DNA of 64,000 bases from Tridacna crocea (taxonomy: Eukaryota; Mollusca; Bivalvia; Cardiida; Cardiidae). The stretch covers positions 59,402,192 to 59,466,191 of the forward strand of contig OX031061.1 of the NCBI GenBank assembly GCA_943736015.1, given 5' to 3'. Below, one piece after another: positions 58,901-63,724 of this stretch. The position numbers and the translations under genes were made by a program. The notes beneath the pieces are model-generated. The model saw only the letters and a program-made list of their open reading frames with translations, was not told the DNA's origin and ran no database searches. The stretch's first letter is position 1. Each line of letters starts with the position of its first letter.

Positions 58901-59688
58901 GTAAGATGTTGGTTTATAAAACCTACCAATAGTGTAACGTGCTCGTTCCCAAGTTTACAGAAAAGTGTAAGATGATGGTTTATAAAACCTACCAACAGTG
59001 TTAAATGCTTGTTTCCATTTTTACACAATAGTGTAAAATGTTGGTTTCTATGGCCTACTAACAGTGTAAAACGCCGGAATCTATTTCTGATCTACAGAGT
59101 GAGATGCTTGTATCCTTATCCTATCAAATGTGGGATACTTTCTTTGTACTGATTTGCTATAAATATGTAGTTCATAAAGAATGATTATAATACGAAAATG
59201 CTCTCTGCTATTAGGTTGCAAAGCGTCATGTGATGTGTTCTGGAAAATAGTGAAAGTAAGATTTGGATTCCACAGAATCTGCAATCCAGTGTTGGATATA
59301 TATTGGTATTTTCTAATACAACAAGATTGCTCCATTTGAATGATATTTGAAATTGCATGAATGTCCGTTTGCAAATTTGGATGGCAAATTATCTCACCTA
59401 TTAAAATAAAGCTTTAATTCTACATGATACTAAATAAATCTGAGTAAGTAAAGAATAACAAACAGTCAGTCCTTTCTATTTCTACAGAACGCTGTCGCAC
59501 AACCCGGACCCTCGAATCTTGTTTATGCTGAGCTGAATCTCCCAACAGAAGGCGCGACTTCTATAAACCCTAAAACAGCTTCCGCTGAGCGACAAACTGA
59601 ATATGTGTCAATAGATTTTAACAAAGTTGGTGAACAGCTGCCTGAACCGCTAGATACTGAACCAAAGTATATTTACTCCAATCAGTGA
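22849..59688 (+). CDS. Six-Ig-domain type I receptor with ITIM, ITSM-like and YxN tail motifs (12 exons)
   Basis: Exons: 22849-22912, 23965-24015 plus 24055-24306, 30212-30520, 38267-38581, 40058-40363, 53002-53277, 54145-54453, 55242-55388, 55942-56005, 57204-57223, 57766-57887, 59488-59688. All junctions are GT-AG and all split codons close, giving 811 codons. Predicted layout: signal peptide 1 to about 15; Ig1 22-122; Ig2 123-225; Ig3 226-330; Ig4 331-432; Ig5 433-524; Ig6 525-627; transmembrane 646-665 followed by KKR; tail to 811. The ectodomain has many N-glycosylation sites. Tail motifs: YVNT (Y708), LVYAEL (Y758), TEYVSI (Y784), YIYSNQ (Y806, Y808). From known families, ITIM/ITSM pairs recruit SHP phosphatases and YxN binds Grb2-type SH2 domains, so an inhibitory or modulatory immune-type receptor is inferred. 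I do not recognise a named orthologue. Ig order could vary by splicing because every Ig exon is phase 1-1. Main doubt: the 39-nt stop-containing stretch in the Ig1 exon. Confidence 0.8.
23055..23600. mobile_element. TTAA-ended non-autonomous DNA element, copy 3 (about 546 bp), in intron 1
   Basis: Ends TTAAAGGTGG and CCACCTTTAA; same interior as 19437-19943 and 20975-21530. Confidence 0.87.
23965..24306 (+). CDS. Ig receptor exon 2: Ig1 domain, interrupted by a 39-nt GT-AG stretch
   Basis: The strong acceptor TTGCTTCCTGTTACAG precedes 23965; donor GTAAGTTG follows 24306. The frame reads YKNDCGTLAVAMPAID, then meets TAA at 24030-24032 inside 24016-24054. That stretch starts GTAAGC, has TACTATAAAC in the middle and ends GGCACAG. 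Without it the frame continues LDEDIKVEWKLHNKN, and the distance from the CG-x-L motif to the following hydrophobic strand equals that in the Ig3 exon (CGILYKG to EVVLKYY). The F strand has AQYSAK, without the usual Cys; a later GKC may serve. Sites NVT, NSS, NCT and NIT could be glycosylated. Confidence 0.72.
24016..24054 (+). other. Putative 39-nt ultra-short intron (or disabling insertion) in the Ig1 exon
   Basis: Length 39 (13 codons), GT at 24016, AG at 24053-24054, in-frame TAA at 24030. A branch-site-like TACTATAAAC and a short pyrimidine stretch TTGTTCC precede the AG. Its loss restores paralogue spacing exactly. It is shorter than typical animal introns, so a pseudogenising insertion or assembly artefact remains possible. 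Confidence 0.55.
24307..25200. other. Intron after Ig1: no recognised feature
   Basis: No credible exon. A G-run near 24710 is the only low-complexity point. Confidence 0.45.
25205..25820 (+). pseudogene. Decayed Tc1/mariner-type transposase
   Basis: Several frames carry pieces in transposase order. First comes a helix-turn-helix region (GMLEAWLPSADGAASAQIA then LWKQYAQTGSTK, about 25265-25365). Then, after stops and frame changes, comes YQITAWQVWSRLADNGLQRC with CGSVLTHCHR (about 25690-25790), which resembles the usual TVRNRLREAGLRARRP...LTPRHR stretch. The DDE catalytic part is not seen. It sits in the large intron after Ig1. Confidence 0.65.
26145..26378 (-). pseudogene. Integrase zinc-binding (HHCC) fragment of the gypsy remnant
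   Basis: Contains LAHEAPISGHLGIIKT and YWPGLKQ. The two His of the HHCC finger are present, but the CC half is degraded (IIVCLVI). Confidence 0.75.
26790..27140 (-). pseudogene. Retropepsin (aspartic protease) fragment of the gypsy remnant
   Basis: IKILRDTGVSQSLILADVL matches the DTGA-type active-site neighbourhood, with Ala changed to Val. It is followed by a second frame with LLGNNLAGDKVIVN, which normally continues the same domain; a frameshift near 26850 separates them. Confidence 0.7.
27988..28003 (-). other. Primer-binding site resembling tRNA-Pro type
   Basis: Minus strand TGGGCTCGTCCGGGAT, 6 nt after the LTR end GTAACA. It equals the well-known Pro-type primer site less two G. Confidence 0.6.
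28276..28529. mobile_element. Palindromic MITE with long terminal inverted repeats (about 254 bp)
   Basis: 28282-28304 (TAATGCAGAGAAATGACCC...) and 28501-28523 are perfect 23-bp inverted repeats, extendable to 29 bp with one mismatch. The interior is built of repeated TCATTTCTCTACGTAGA and AATGACCCGGGT palindromes. Confidence 0.85.
28560..28995. repeat. Duplicated intron segment, copy 1 (partner 39605-39945), with an internal 107-bp tandem duplication
   Basis: Shares with 39605-39945 the phrases TTATGTGGG, GCAATATTTTATTTCGTAAA and TTCCCTTTGCAGG. 28726-28832 is repeated at 28833-28938; the partner copy has only one unit. The segment precedes the Ig2 exon just as the partner precedes the Ig4 exon. 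Confidence 0.8.
29020..30110. mobile_element. 1.09-kb DNA transposon-like insertion between the duplicated segment and Ig2
   Basis: The paralogous locus near 39948-39965 lacks this block. The insert has imperfect inverted ends: CCTGTCCCACCTAACCGAAA at the left and GAATTTCGCTTAAGTGGGAC plus a G-rich tip at the right. A TA dinucleotide at both junctions suggests a TA target. Open frames inside show no transposase motif, so it looks non-autonomous. Confidence 0.7.
30212..30520 (+). CDS. Ig receptor exon 3: Ig2 domain
   Basis: Acceptor CTCTTTTTTTCAG, donor GTGAGTATT, phase 1-1, 309 nt. It encodes a C2-like Ig domain with B strand EIQCQV and F strand DIRCEAENEA, and two additional Cys clusters (NCTSC and CDF...TC) likely to form a second disulphide. 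Sites NCT, NKT and NTS could be glycosylated. Closely similar to exon 5 (Ig4); the last ~60 nt are nearly identical. Confidence 0.85.
30815..31008 (+). CDS. Candidate cassette exon (weak)
   Basis: A good acceptor (TTTTTTGTCGTTTCAG) precedes an open frame in the receptor's phase 1 starting IWQPRDCNYPYLAGF. A possible donor GTAAAG after 31008 would also give phase 1. The protein lacks Ig signatures and a second Cys, so this may be chance. Confidence 0.15.
31030..32180. other. Intron after Ig2: no recognised feature
   Basis: A tRNA-like start (TCCGTGGTTTAGTAGTCAGG, about 31287) lacks the rest of a tRNA. Otherwise nothing recognised. Confidence 0.4.
32190..32330. mobile_element. Hairpin MITE, family A, degenerate
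   Basis: AACACTGTGGGAAAAGG and CCTCAATAATTTTAACAG with a GGGGTCATCAAAAACGGG right side. Confidence 0.5.
32610..32790. mobile_element. Hairpin MITE, family A, degenerate
   Basis: GAAAACATTGTGGGAATAG and CCCACATATGTTTTCTGC remain recognisable; the hairpin centre is lost. Confidence 0.5.
32800..33869. other. Intron: no recognised feature
   Basis: No credible exon or repeat defined. Confidence 0.4.
33870..36296. repeat. Large inverted repeat: 733-bp left arm, 746-bp right arm, 948-bp spacer
   Basis: 33870-34602 and 35551-36296 are reverse complements with only scattered differences (ACTGTATGGAAACTCTGTAC outermost; TTAAGGTTTTTGTCT innermost). The spacer 34603-35550 is not repeated here. No terminal signature of a known transposon class and no coding frame is credible. 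Both arms yield the same spurious 60-70-residue frames. Confidence 0.88.
36297..38266. other. Intron before Ig3: possible LINE 3' tail, otherwise nothing
   Basis: At 37310-37360 an ACCTGAGAGAAAATAAAG phrase is followed by TGTAT pentamers, a style of tail seen in some LINE families. There is no coding sequence upstream to confirm it. A direct repeat TTCGTTCGAGGGCAAAATC-like occurs twice near 37640-37690. Confidence 0.3.
38267..38581 (+). CDS. Ig receptor exon 4: Ig3 domain
   Basis: Acceptor TTATCTTTTCTTACAAG (AAG rather than CAG), donor GTTTGAGTG (weak), phase 1-1, 315 nt. It encodes APAGCGILYKGPDRI, a strand EVVLKYYLTK, a CAGQFGC mini-loop and an F-strand EGNYLIQC in the DxGxYxC position. 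Sites NFS, NRS and NGT could be glycosylated. It resembles Ig1 in the opening CGxL and its spacing. The non-consensus donor fits possible alternative inclusion. Confidence 0.8.
38590..39604. other. Intron between Ig3 and Ig4
   Basis: Holds a family B hairpin repeat at 39293-39360; otherwise no recognised feature. Confidence 0.45.
39605..39945. repeat. Duplicated intron segment, copy 2 (partner 28560-28995)
   Basis: Same order of phrases as copy 1, without the 107-bp internal duplication and without the 1.09-kb insert downstream. It therefore serves as the empty-site reference. Confidence 0.78.
40058..40363 (+). CDS. Ig receptor exon 5: Ig4 domain (paralogue of Ig2)
   Basis: Acceptor TTCTTCTTTTTTCAG, donor GTGAGTATT, phase 1-1, 306 nt. 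The B strand AIQCQV and F strand DIRCEAENEA match Ig2, as do PPVTVK and DGKDEV. One of the extra Cys is replaced (NKTYN here, NKTCN in Ig2), so the second disulphide is probably lost. Sites NCT, NKT and NAT could be glycosylated. Confidence 0.85.
41340..41500. mobile_element. Hairpin MITE, family A, degenerate
   Basis: GTAGAAAAAATCGTCGG, AGCCAATATTTTC and CCCACAATGTTTTCAATAAC in family order. Confidence 0.5.
41570..41775. mobile_element. Hairpin MITE, family A
   Basis: TTACCAAACTAACAAAATTT at the left, GTAGAAAACATTGC, hairpin AAATGCCTGTGGCCAGCATTT, then TTTCAGGATCATCGAAG. Confidence 0.65.
43314..43382. repeat. Short hairpin repeat, family B
   Basis: AAAAGTATTGACCAAGCC and partner GATTGAAACTTTTCGC around CAGCCTGTGCAGTCCGGAC. 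Confidence 0.65.
43483..44839. other. Intron: no gene; CA-rich tract at about 44645-44710
   Basis: No credible exon. A CACACA/CATCCA low-complexity stretch lies near its end. Confidence 0.45.
44840..46025. repeat. Dispersed ~1.1-kb repeat, inverted partner of 4605-5665
   Basis: Begins CCAGCGGGCTTATGTCATGG and ends GCGATACAGGGCCATCATGG, with serial blocks such as CTACCAAGTTCCTTCAAATA and GGGGTCACAAGTTTTACA repeated internally at intervals of about 110-130 bp. A short relative begins at about 47330. Confidence 0.75.
46665..47034. mobile_element. TTAA-ended non-autonomous DNA element (370 bp)
   Basis: Left end TTAAGGTGTTACC, right end GGTACCACCTTAA: inverted with one difference, both finishing in TTAA. 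No coding frame. Confidence 0.65.
47385..47545. mobile_element. Hairpin MITE, family A, degenerate
   Basis: AATGACCCTAAAAGAGAACA, a decayed hairpin with AACCAGCGTTAGCTCC, then GGGTTTGCATTGG. Confidence 0.5.
48110..49620. repeat. Nested foldback repeats (family F) carrying paired CRE octamers
   Basis: Several copies, in both orientations, of a unit containing TATCGTGGTATATCGTTCAA, CACGAGGGCGATAGCCCGAG, GCGGATGAAGATTATGTTCC and two TGACGTCA octamers. A hairpin at about 48928-49085 pairs GAAAGATCGAAATTTAT with its complement. The octamers lie at 48404, 48424, 49169, 49189, 49494 and 49514. The same unit recurs at 56040-56430. Confidence 0.82.
49925..50110 (-). mobile_element. tRNA-derived SINE, degenerate copy
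   Basis: It aligns with the 19968-20140 copy (AAACAATGATCGATGGCGAG, GAGAGGAATGAATC, CACTATCAATCATCGG), and the head end has GTACGCTACCAGC. The B box is mutated. Confidence 0.6.
50868..51710 (+). pseudogene. 5'-truncated LINE: C-terminal part of a non-LTR reverse transcriptase
   Basis: One open frame of about 280 residues. It starts just at the catalytic loop (VDDHIYQIY, in place of a YADD/FADDT-type motif). It continues through CNWAHTWEMTFNEKK and LGVLIDKNLNF, then the conserved thumb-like stretch LYKSLVRPHLEYASVIWSP, NVQRRATRM and CRVVNTWNNLP, and ends at TAG. This is the standard 3' part of CR1/L2/jockey-like elements. The palm domain and endonuclease are missing, as expected of a 5'-truncated insertion. 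It is the longest open frame here but is not a host gene. A CA run (51761-51780) follows. Confidence 0.85.
52097..52852 (+). mobile_element. Possible solo LTR
   Basis: The right end has a late AATAAATTCTG, a GTTGCTGGCTTCTACTTTC stretch and terminal GGCTCGTAACA, in the style of gypsy LTRs and sharing GTAACA with the LTR end at 28010. A matching TGTTAACG start lies at 52097, but no target duplication is found. Internal direct repeats occur: ATGAAAAAGGACCTATAGAAG twice near 52140 and 52165, and GTGGGGATTATTT twice near 52550 and 52630. Confidence 0.4.
53002..53277 (+). CDS. Ig receptor exon 6: Ig5 domain
   Basis: Acceptor TTTTTTTTTTCACAG, donor GTAAGTATT, phase 1-1, 276 nt. It encodes B strand VNISCKSW, LSLLIDGN, then F strand KIECCMTHLYYAEPKC. 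A short C2-type domain with one extra Cys pair (ECC and PKC). Sites NIS, NLS, NTT and NGT could be glycosylated. Confidence 0.83.
53278..54144. other. Intron between Ig5 and Ig6: no recognised feature
   Basis: No exon or defined repeat. A phrase CTTCTTCCTCAAGGTCATTAAAAC near 53521 recalls a family A right end. Confidence 0.45.
54145..54453 (+). CDS. Ig receptor exon 7: Ig6, membrane-proximal domain
   Basis: Acceptor TTGATTTTATCAG, donor GTAAGTGAG, phase 1-1, 309 nt. SPASVTLTS opens a typical A strand; B strand TLQCTIVNANPAC; C strand RVKWNHPNG; F strand SEIDCRPNC; G strand IATYTIRIP. The Trp after the first Cys makes it the most canonical Ig fold of the set. Sites NIT and NGS could be glycosylated. 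Confidence 0.85.
54454..55241. other. Intron between Ig6 and the transmembrane exon: no recognised feature
   Basis: A short direct repeat, GTCTCCTACGATAACAA and GTCTCCTACGATGTAAA, lies at 54688-54725. Confidence 0.4.
55242..55388 (+). CDS. Ig receptor exon 8: stalk and transmembrane helix
   Basis: Acceptor ATTTTATTTTACCAG, donor GTAGGCTAT, phase 1-1, 147 nt. A short stalk (ADKTISESREKTLPWEY) leads to 20 apolar residues, starting IGIGAAAGVVV and ending VLVI. These are followed by KKR, the stop-transfer signal expected of a type I protein. There is no charged residue inside the helix, so pairing with an ITAM adaptor is not predicted. Confidence 0.9.
55415..55745 (+). mobile_element. tRNA-derived SINE split by a hairpin MITE
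   Basis: The SINE head (GCAGTCGGTAG, then GGTTTGAATCCCC) and the first body part end at GGGTCATC (55511-55518). After the insert the body resumes with GGGTCATC (55709-55716) and ATCGCTGATCATTGT, as in the 19968-20140 copy. Confidence 0.65.
55519..55708. mobile_element. 190-bp hairpin MITE with 8-bp target duplication
   Basis: Perfect 13-bp ends AGAGCTCCAGATA and TATCTGGAGCTCT, flanked by GGGTCATC on both sides. The centre is a palindrome (about 55580-55656, TACTCATTAGAATCGTCT and its complement). An 8-bp duplication fits hAT-type transposition. Confidence 0.8.
55942..56005 (+). CDS. Ig receptor exon 9: first cytoplasmic exon
   Basis: Acceptor CTAATGTTTCAG, donor GTGAGTTAA. 64 nt, phase 1-2. 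It encodes HEDIPMNGQAIVNG and PRLEQK, with no Tyr. Together with the 20-nt exon it makes 84 nt in phase 1-1, so only the two together can be skipped without a shift. Confidence 0.75.
56040..56430. repeat. Foldback repeat, family F, with paired CRE octamers, in the tail-exon intron
   Basis: Left hairpin arms (AATAATCTTCTTTCTATCG at 56047 and its complement near 56195), then GCGGATGAAGATTATGTTCC, TGACGTCA at 56319 and 56339, and TTTATAGAGCCAAATTCGCG. Same order as the 48.1-49.6 kb copies. Confidence 0.85.
56895..57123. mobile_element. Hairpin MITE, family A, full length
   Basis: TTAACCCATTACCACACAAT to TGTGGCAATGAGCTAA, with hairpin AAAATGCTGGTAACCAGCATTTT. It ends about 80 bp before the acceptor of the microexon. 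Confidence 0.85.
57204..57223 (+). CDS. Ig receptor exon 10: 20-nt microexon
   Basis: Acceptor CATCTATTTTTCAG, donor GTATGTACT. It closes the split Gly codon of exon 9, encodes ADDSIN and gives its last base to the Glu codon opening exon 11. Phase 2-1. Skipping it alone shifts the frame of everything downstream and would remove all Tyr motifs. Confidence 0.68.
57766..57887 (+). CDS. Ig receptor exon 11: cytoplasmic YVNT motif and Pro-rich part
   Basis: Acceptor TTTTATTCATAG, donor GTAAGAAC. 122 nt, phase 1-0. It encodes EASYVNTGDIAG (Y708, YxN type, predicted Grb2/GRAP SH2 site) and a Pro-containing KPVPSPDKQPADP. Confidence 0.78.
58150..59070. repeat. Minisatellite, 66-bp unit made of two 33-bp halves
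   Basis: Two alternating 33-bp half-units: one with TTTACACAATAGTGTAAGATG, the other with CCTACCAACAGTGTTAAATG. About 14 double units lie in the last intron of the receptor gene. Since 33 is a multiple of 3, the minus strand stays open for long stretches (58391-58786 and 58780-59028), reading HLTLLCKHRNK and HLTLLVGFINQ alternately. Splice signals or a gene context for a protein are lacking. Confidence 0.88.
59488..59688 (+). CDS. Ig receptor exon 12: ITIM, ITSM-like and C-terminal YxN motifs, stop
   Basis: Acceptor CCTTTCTATTTCTACAG, phase 0, ends at TGA 59686-59688; 66 residues. NLVYAELNL fits the ITIM pattern [SIVL]xYxx[LIV] at Y758. TEYVSI fits TxYxx[VI] at Y784. The C-terminal KYIYSNQ has Y806 and Y808, the latter in YSNQ (YxN, also YxxQ). 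The 26-residue Y-Y spacing is close to the 25 residues between the ITIM and ITSM tyrosines of PD-1. Presence of all motifs at the extreme C-terminus argues against chance. Confidence 0.87.
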   Translation, partial: NAVAQPGPSNLVYAELNLPTEGATSINPKTASAERQTEYVSIDFNKVGEQLPEPLDTEPKYIYSNQ

Positions 59689-59929
59689 TATGTATGACGT
59701 ATATGATAAATGTTCGCATGCATCCTACTGCGCACTTATTTTCGTGATGGCTATTGATTCAACAGTGCACCTACAGTGTATTTACTTTTGCACATAATGG
59801 TAATACTAATACATGTATATAGTAAAACAAGTAGCACTTTCTTCGAGTAGTATAAATGAAGAGAAAAAATGGATAAAATAGATCTTTGAACTGTCACTGT
59901 GAAATGATTAAAATGCTGCTGACACGGAG

Positions 59930-60152
59930 TTAACCCTTTCCCAAACTTTATGGCCAAGACCAAATTAAAAGCATTTGCAGACAACAATTCAACTCTTGCT
60001 GAAAAGATGATTTCTTTCTATGATGGGGTAGAAAACATTGTGGAAAAAGGAGAAAATGCTGGTTACCAGCATTTTCTCTTTTTCCCACAATGTTTTCAAA
60101 AGGCTACTATTCCAGACCCATAAAAACTAGGGATTGTTTGGGAAAGGATTAA
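59930..60152. mobile_element. Hairpin MITE, family A, just downstream of the receptor stop
   Basis: TTAACCCTTTCCCAAAC to GTTTGGGAAAGGATTAA, with hairpin AAAATGCTGGTTACCAGCATTTT. An ATTAAA at 59964-59969 inside it could act as a poly(A) signal about 280 bp after the stop, the nearest one I can see. Confidence 0.82.
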
Positions 60153-60826
60153 ACATCAAACAAAGGCAGTAAATTTAAAGCTGTGGAAGTATAGTTGTTT
60201 CTATTTAAAAGATTATTGTTGGAAAAGGACTATTGAGCAATTTTGCCTTTTTATACCATGTCTGTCGAGCTTTTTACCATATTTTTTCCCAGAAAAAATA
60301 ATTTCCACAGTGATTTTTTAACCTTGTTTTCAGACAAAATAAGCACAGATAGGTGCCATTTTCCTCTTATTGTTTAGAATTATAAATACGCTATATTTGT
60401 GGAAAATTCTGTCCGTGAAAAAATATGTATTTTTTTCAAGATTAACCCTTAATTCGATCAAAATATTTCCGTTCTTAACTAATGGTCAATATATAACATG
60501 CGTATTTGTGCATTAGTCATGCTTAAAACCAAGCTTTTATATATATTTTCGTGCAAAAATATGTGAATGTTCATTTAAATGATATATAATTGTATATTTT
60601 CCCCGCAATTTCCTTGTTTAATTGACTACATGTATTTAAAGAAAGGTGCTTTTAAACTCCTTTAAATCCAATAGAATATGAATCTTGAAACTAAATATGC
60701 CTTTACAGAGGCAAATTTCTCAGAAACGAGCAGTGACTCACATCTGTTCTGACTGTAATCTCCTAGAGATAAAAAAATCTGTCCTTTAGAAAAAAATGTC
60801 ATAAGTTTACGTCGTTTATTATAAGG
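60153..60826. other. Downstream of the receptor: no recognised feature
   Basis: Very AT-rich; possibly 3' untranslated DNA. Confidence 0.4.
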
Positions 60827-61022
60827 TTTCACGACCCTGACGAAGAAAGTTTTGGAGAACATTTTGCGGAAAGGAGAAAAATATCTCTTTTTCTCACATT
60901 TGTTCTTCTCTAGTCTTGCACAGGTAAGACCAAAAATTAAACCTTAAGCCACATTAAATGTGTTGTTTGCAAATGCATTCAATAATAGCGAGTTTAAAGT
61001 TGCGTTCTCTTGTAAAGGGTTA
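60827..61022. mobile_element. Hairpin MITE, family A, degenerate
   Basis: CACGACCCTGACGAAGAAAG, GAGAACATTTTGCGG and a right end TTGTAAAGGGTTAA. Confidence 0.6.
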
Positions 61023-63690
61023 ATTCCTACGGCTCCTAATATATATTGTCAACCACTTTTGATGGCTAAATTCAATATGCACGATGATAAATTTTCATAA
61101 TTGGCTCAACAAGTTGAAGGTCAAGATCTACGGCCAGACTGCACGTTCTTTGTCTTCTAGGTGCTTATCTACATGTACCAACAACTTCTTAGAAGAAATT
61201 TCTCAGTCTTATAGCTTCTAATATTTTTCTAAATTTTCAAGTAACACAACCTTTGCCTGGCTATACAAAATGGTTTAGCCAATCAGAAGTTTGATACTTT
61301 CAAAGGTAAGAAGATCTGGAGAATGAGATTAAGAATAGTCTTAAGAATGGTTTGTGGGTACAGAAACTGATCGTGATCTATGTTGTTGGCACATGTCCCT
61401 GTTTTTTCCCATAGCAATAAAAAGCATAAATTTCTTTCGGGCGACAAGAAACAGACTTATTTCAATAAATCCGTATGTTAACTAAATTTGTTTCAACGAA
61501 ATAACCCATTGAATGTGTCTAAAATGAAGAAGATTGTGTTTTGGTAGGAGAAATTTTTGACATTTTGACATCAGCTCTACCATTTCACAATCAATTACCG
61601 TATTATGTACCGCACTTAATCTGGCTTCTGTAAGTATATCAATGTAGACGGTTCGTTAAATTTTGTCGTCTACTGAAAGGTACCATAAAGATAACGGTAG
61701 TTTGAAGTTTATAGGTACCTAGTGAATGTTGAAGTATCTTGAAAAATCCTGCATTAATTGGTTTTTTGAAAGTCTATCTAAATAACCCTAGTAACTCTCA
61801 CAGTCCAAGTTAGAAAAACTTTTTTTTAGTGAGAAAGAGCTTTGCCCATTCCAGTATGTTATTTTTTGTTTTGTTTTGAAACTTACTTGTTACTTTCGCT
61901 GTTTCACACAGTGACCAGAATAGAAAACATAGCTGGACAAGTGCATGACTTCAGTACCCCACTTCCGTTAAATATGAGGCCCTGATTGCTTTTGTACAAA
62001 AAAACCTAGTTCTATACCTCACCTTAGATATTGCATTCGTCATTTCATGAATACAAATCTTCGAAGTCTAAAACGATTTGTCAAACGTTCTCTTACATGG
62101 TGTTTGTTCCCCGACATTGCTTCATTTTTTATATCACTTAACGAAACCACATGACATTTAGACTTAGTTATTTCATGTATATTTTGATTTTTTTTTCACT
62201 GATTTTTCGAAAATTAGCTGAATTATATTTTGGTCACACTCATAGGGTGATACTCTTTTAGACACTGTGCCCCTTTGACCGTAAAGAACCATCTAATAAT
62301 ATATTTTCGATTTTGTTTTTGGAACTTAACAACTTCATTTAATTTACCCTTCTTCATTTTATTATCGTATGCTTTACAATGGAGCAAACGATCACAGTCA
62401 CGTTTAACTTGGTATCTAAAAGCGATTTTGTTTTGAAATATTACTCTGGAATGCTTGAATAACAACAACCGTCAGTGCTAATTTATCTGCCCGAGACCGT
62501 CATGTGACAGACACATAACTGATATTAAATCGTTTCGTACTAACGAATTGTAGATAGTTTTAAACAAAGACATCTAGATCTACCAGAAGTTATCTTAAGA
62601 GAAACTTATTTGATACAAAATAAATAACCGTTTTTCTTCAATATGAAAACAATGGCAGGAAAAGGGATAAACAATTCAAATGATGAAAATTATCTTTGAT
62701 ATGGTGGTGAATATTGTGTAATTTTAAATCTCTAATTTTGAAGACAGAAAAAGAAAAACGTTTCTTTTGAAACTCTTTTTCATTTTTGATAAGAATAGAA
62801 TGGTAAAGAATTATAAAAAAGTCTTTCACCAAACGATAGAATTTAGACAACCTCAAGGCAAAAAATCACTAAACTGTTGGAAAAGAAAAATACGCTAGTA
62901 AATGGGGCTATCAACTATGGATAGTAACGTGTTATTGCAGGAAAGATATTCTTTGCATTCTGTGTCAGTGAGAAGGTCGTGTATTTCTTACGGTAATGCA
63001 TTTTTTCAACAAAACGTTTTTCAACTTTTGCACAAGTGAGTAAGCAATTTGAGACCAAATTAATCTTAATCTACTTCCTTTTTAAATTTTATGACCTATA
63101 AATCTAGCATTGTCGGAAGTCTTTCACGTTAGTCCGATGTCTTATTTTGTCCTTTTTCGTGACAATTGTTTTTATTCTACGACAAGGCCGGATATTCCCA
63201 CTGCTTATAAATTAAAATGGGTAGGGTACGCTTGAGTTCCGCAGGGTATTCTGTCAATTTGGTGATTATTTGTTACCTTATGATGGTCGATTGCTATCTA
63301 ATTGCGTTTTGCAAGGATTTCTATTGTTGTTTATGTTTCTTCTCATGAATTTTCATCACTACATTGACAATCTTTGCCAATGAACAATGACGAGAAAAAG
63401 ACGGAATACCATTACAACAAACGGTCAGAGCAAAGGTGTTGATGATCAATTGGACCAAATTGCCCCATTCCCCGAATTTTGGCTTCCTTAAGGGATCATA
63501 TTAATTCGGCAACGAAGAGCAAAATGATAAATGGTGATTATGTTGACTAGTTAAAATTTAGATATTGAATTTGCATGCAGAGCAGGAAAAATACACTTGT
63601 TTACTTGAGTGCCCCGGGGCAGCTTATTTTGCAGCAAAAACCAAAAACCAAAATCAAACGAGGTAACAATTGAAATATGGATAGACCTGT
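61023..63690. other. Intergenic: no recognised gene
   Basis: A family C half-repeat lies at about 61120-61160. Otherwise AT-rich without credible coding frames. Confidence 0.45.
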
Positions 63691-63724
63691 TTCTAATATA
63701 TATATATATGCAAGCATCTATCTT

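Noticed and set aside
58391..59028. Antisense repeat protein gene
   Set aside because: Open only because 33 bp is a multiple of three; no start, splice signals or conserved non-repeat part.
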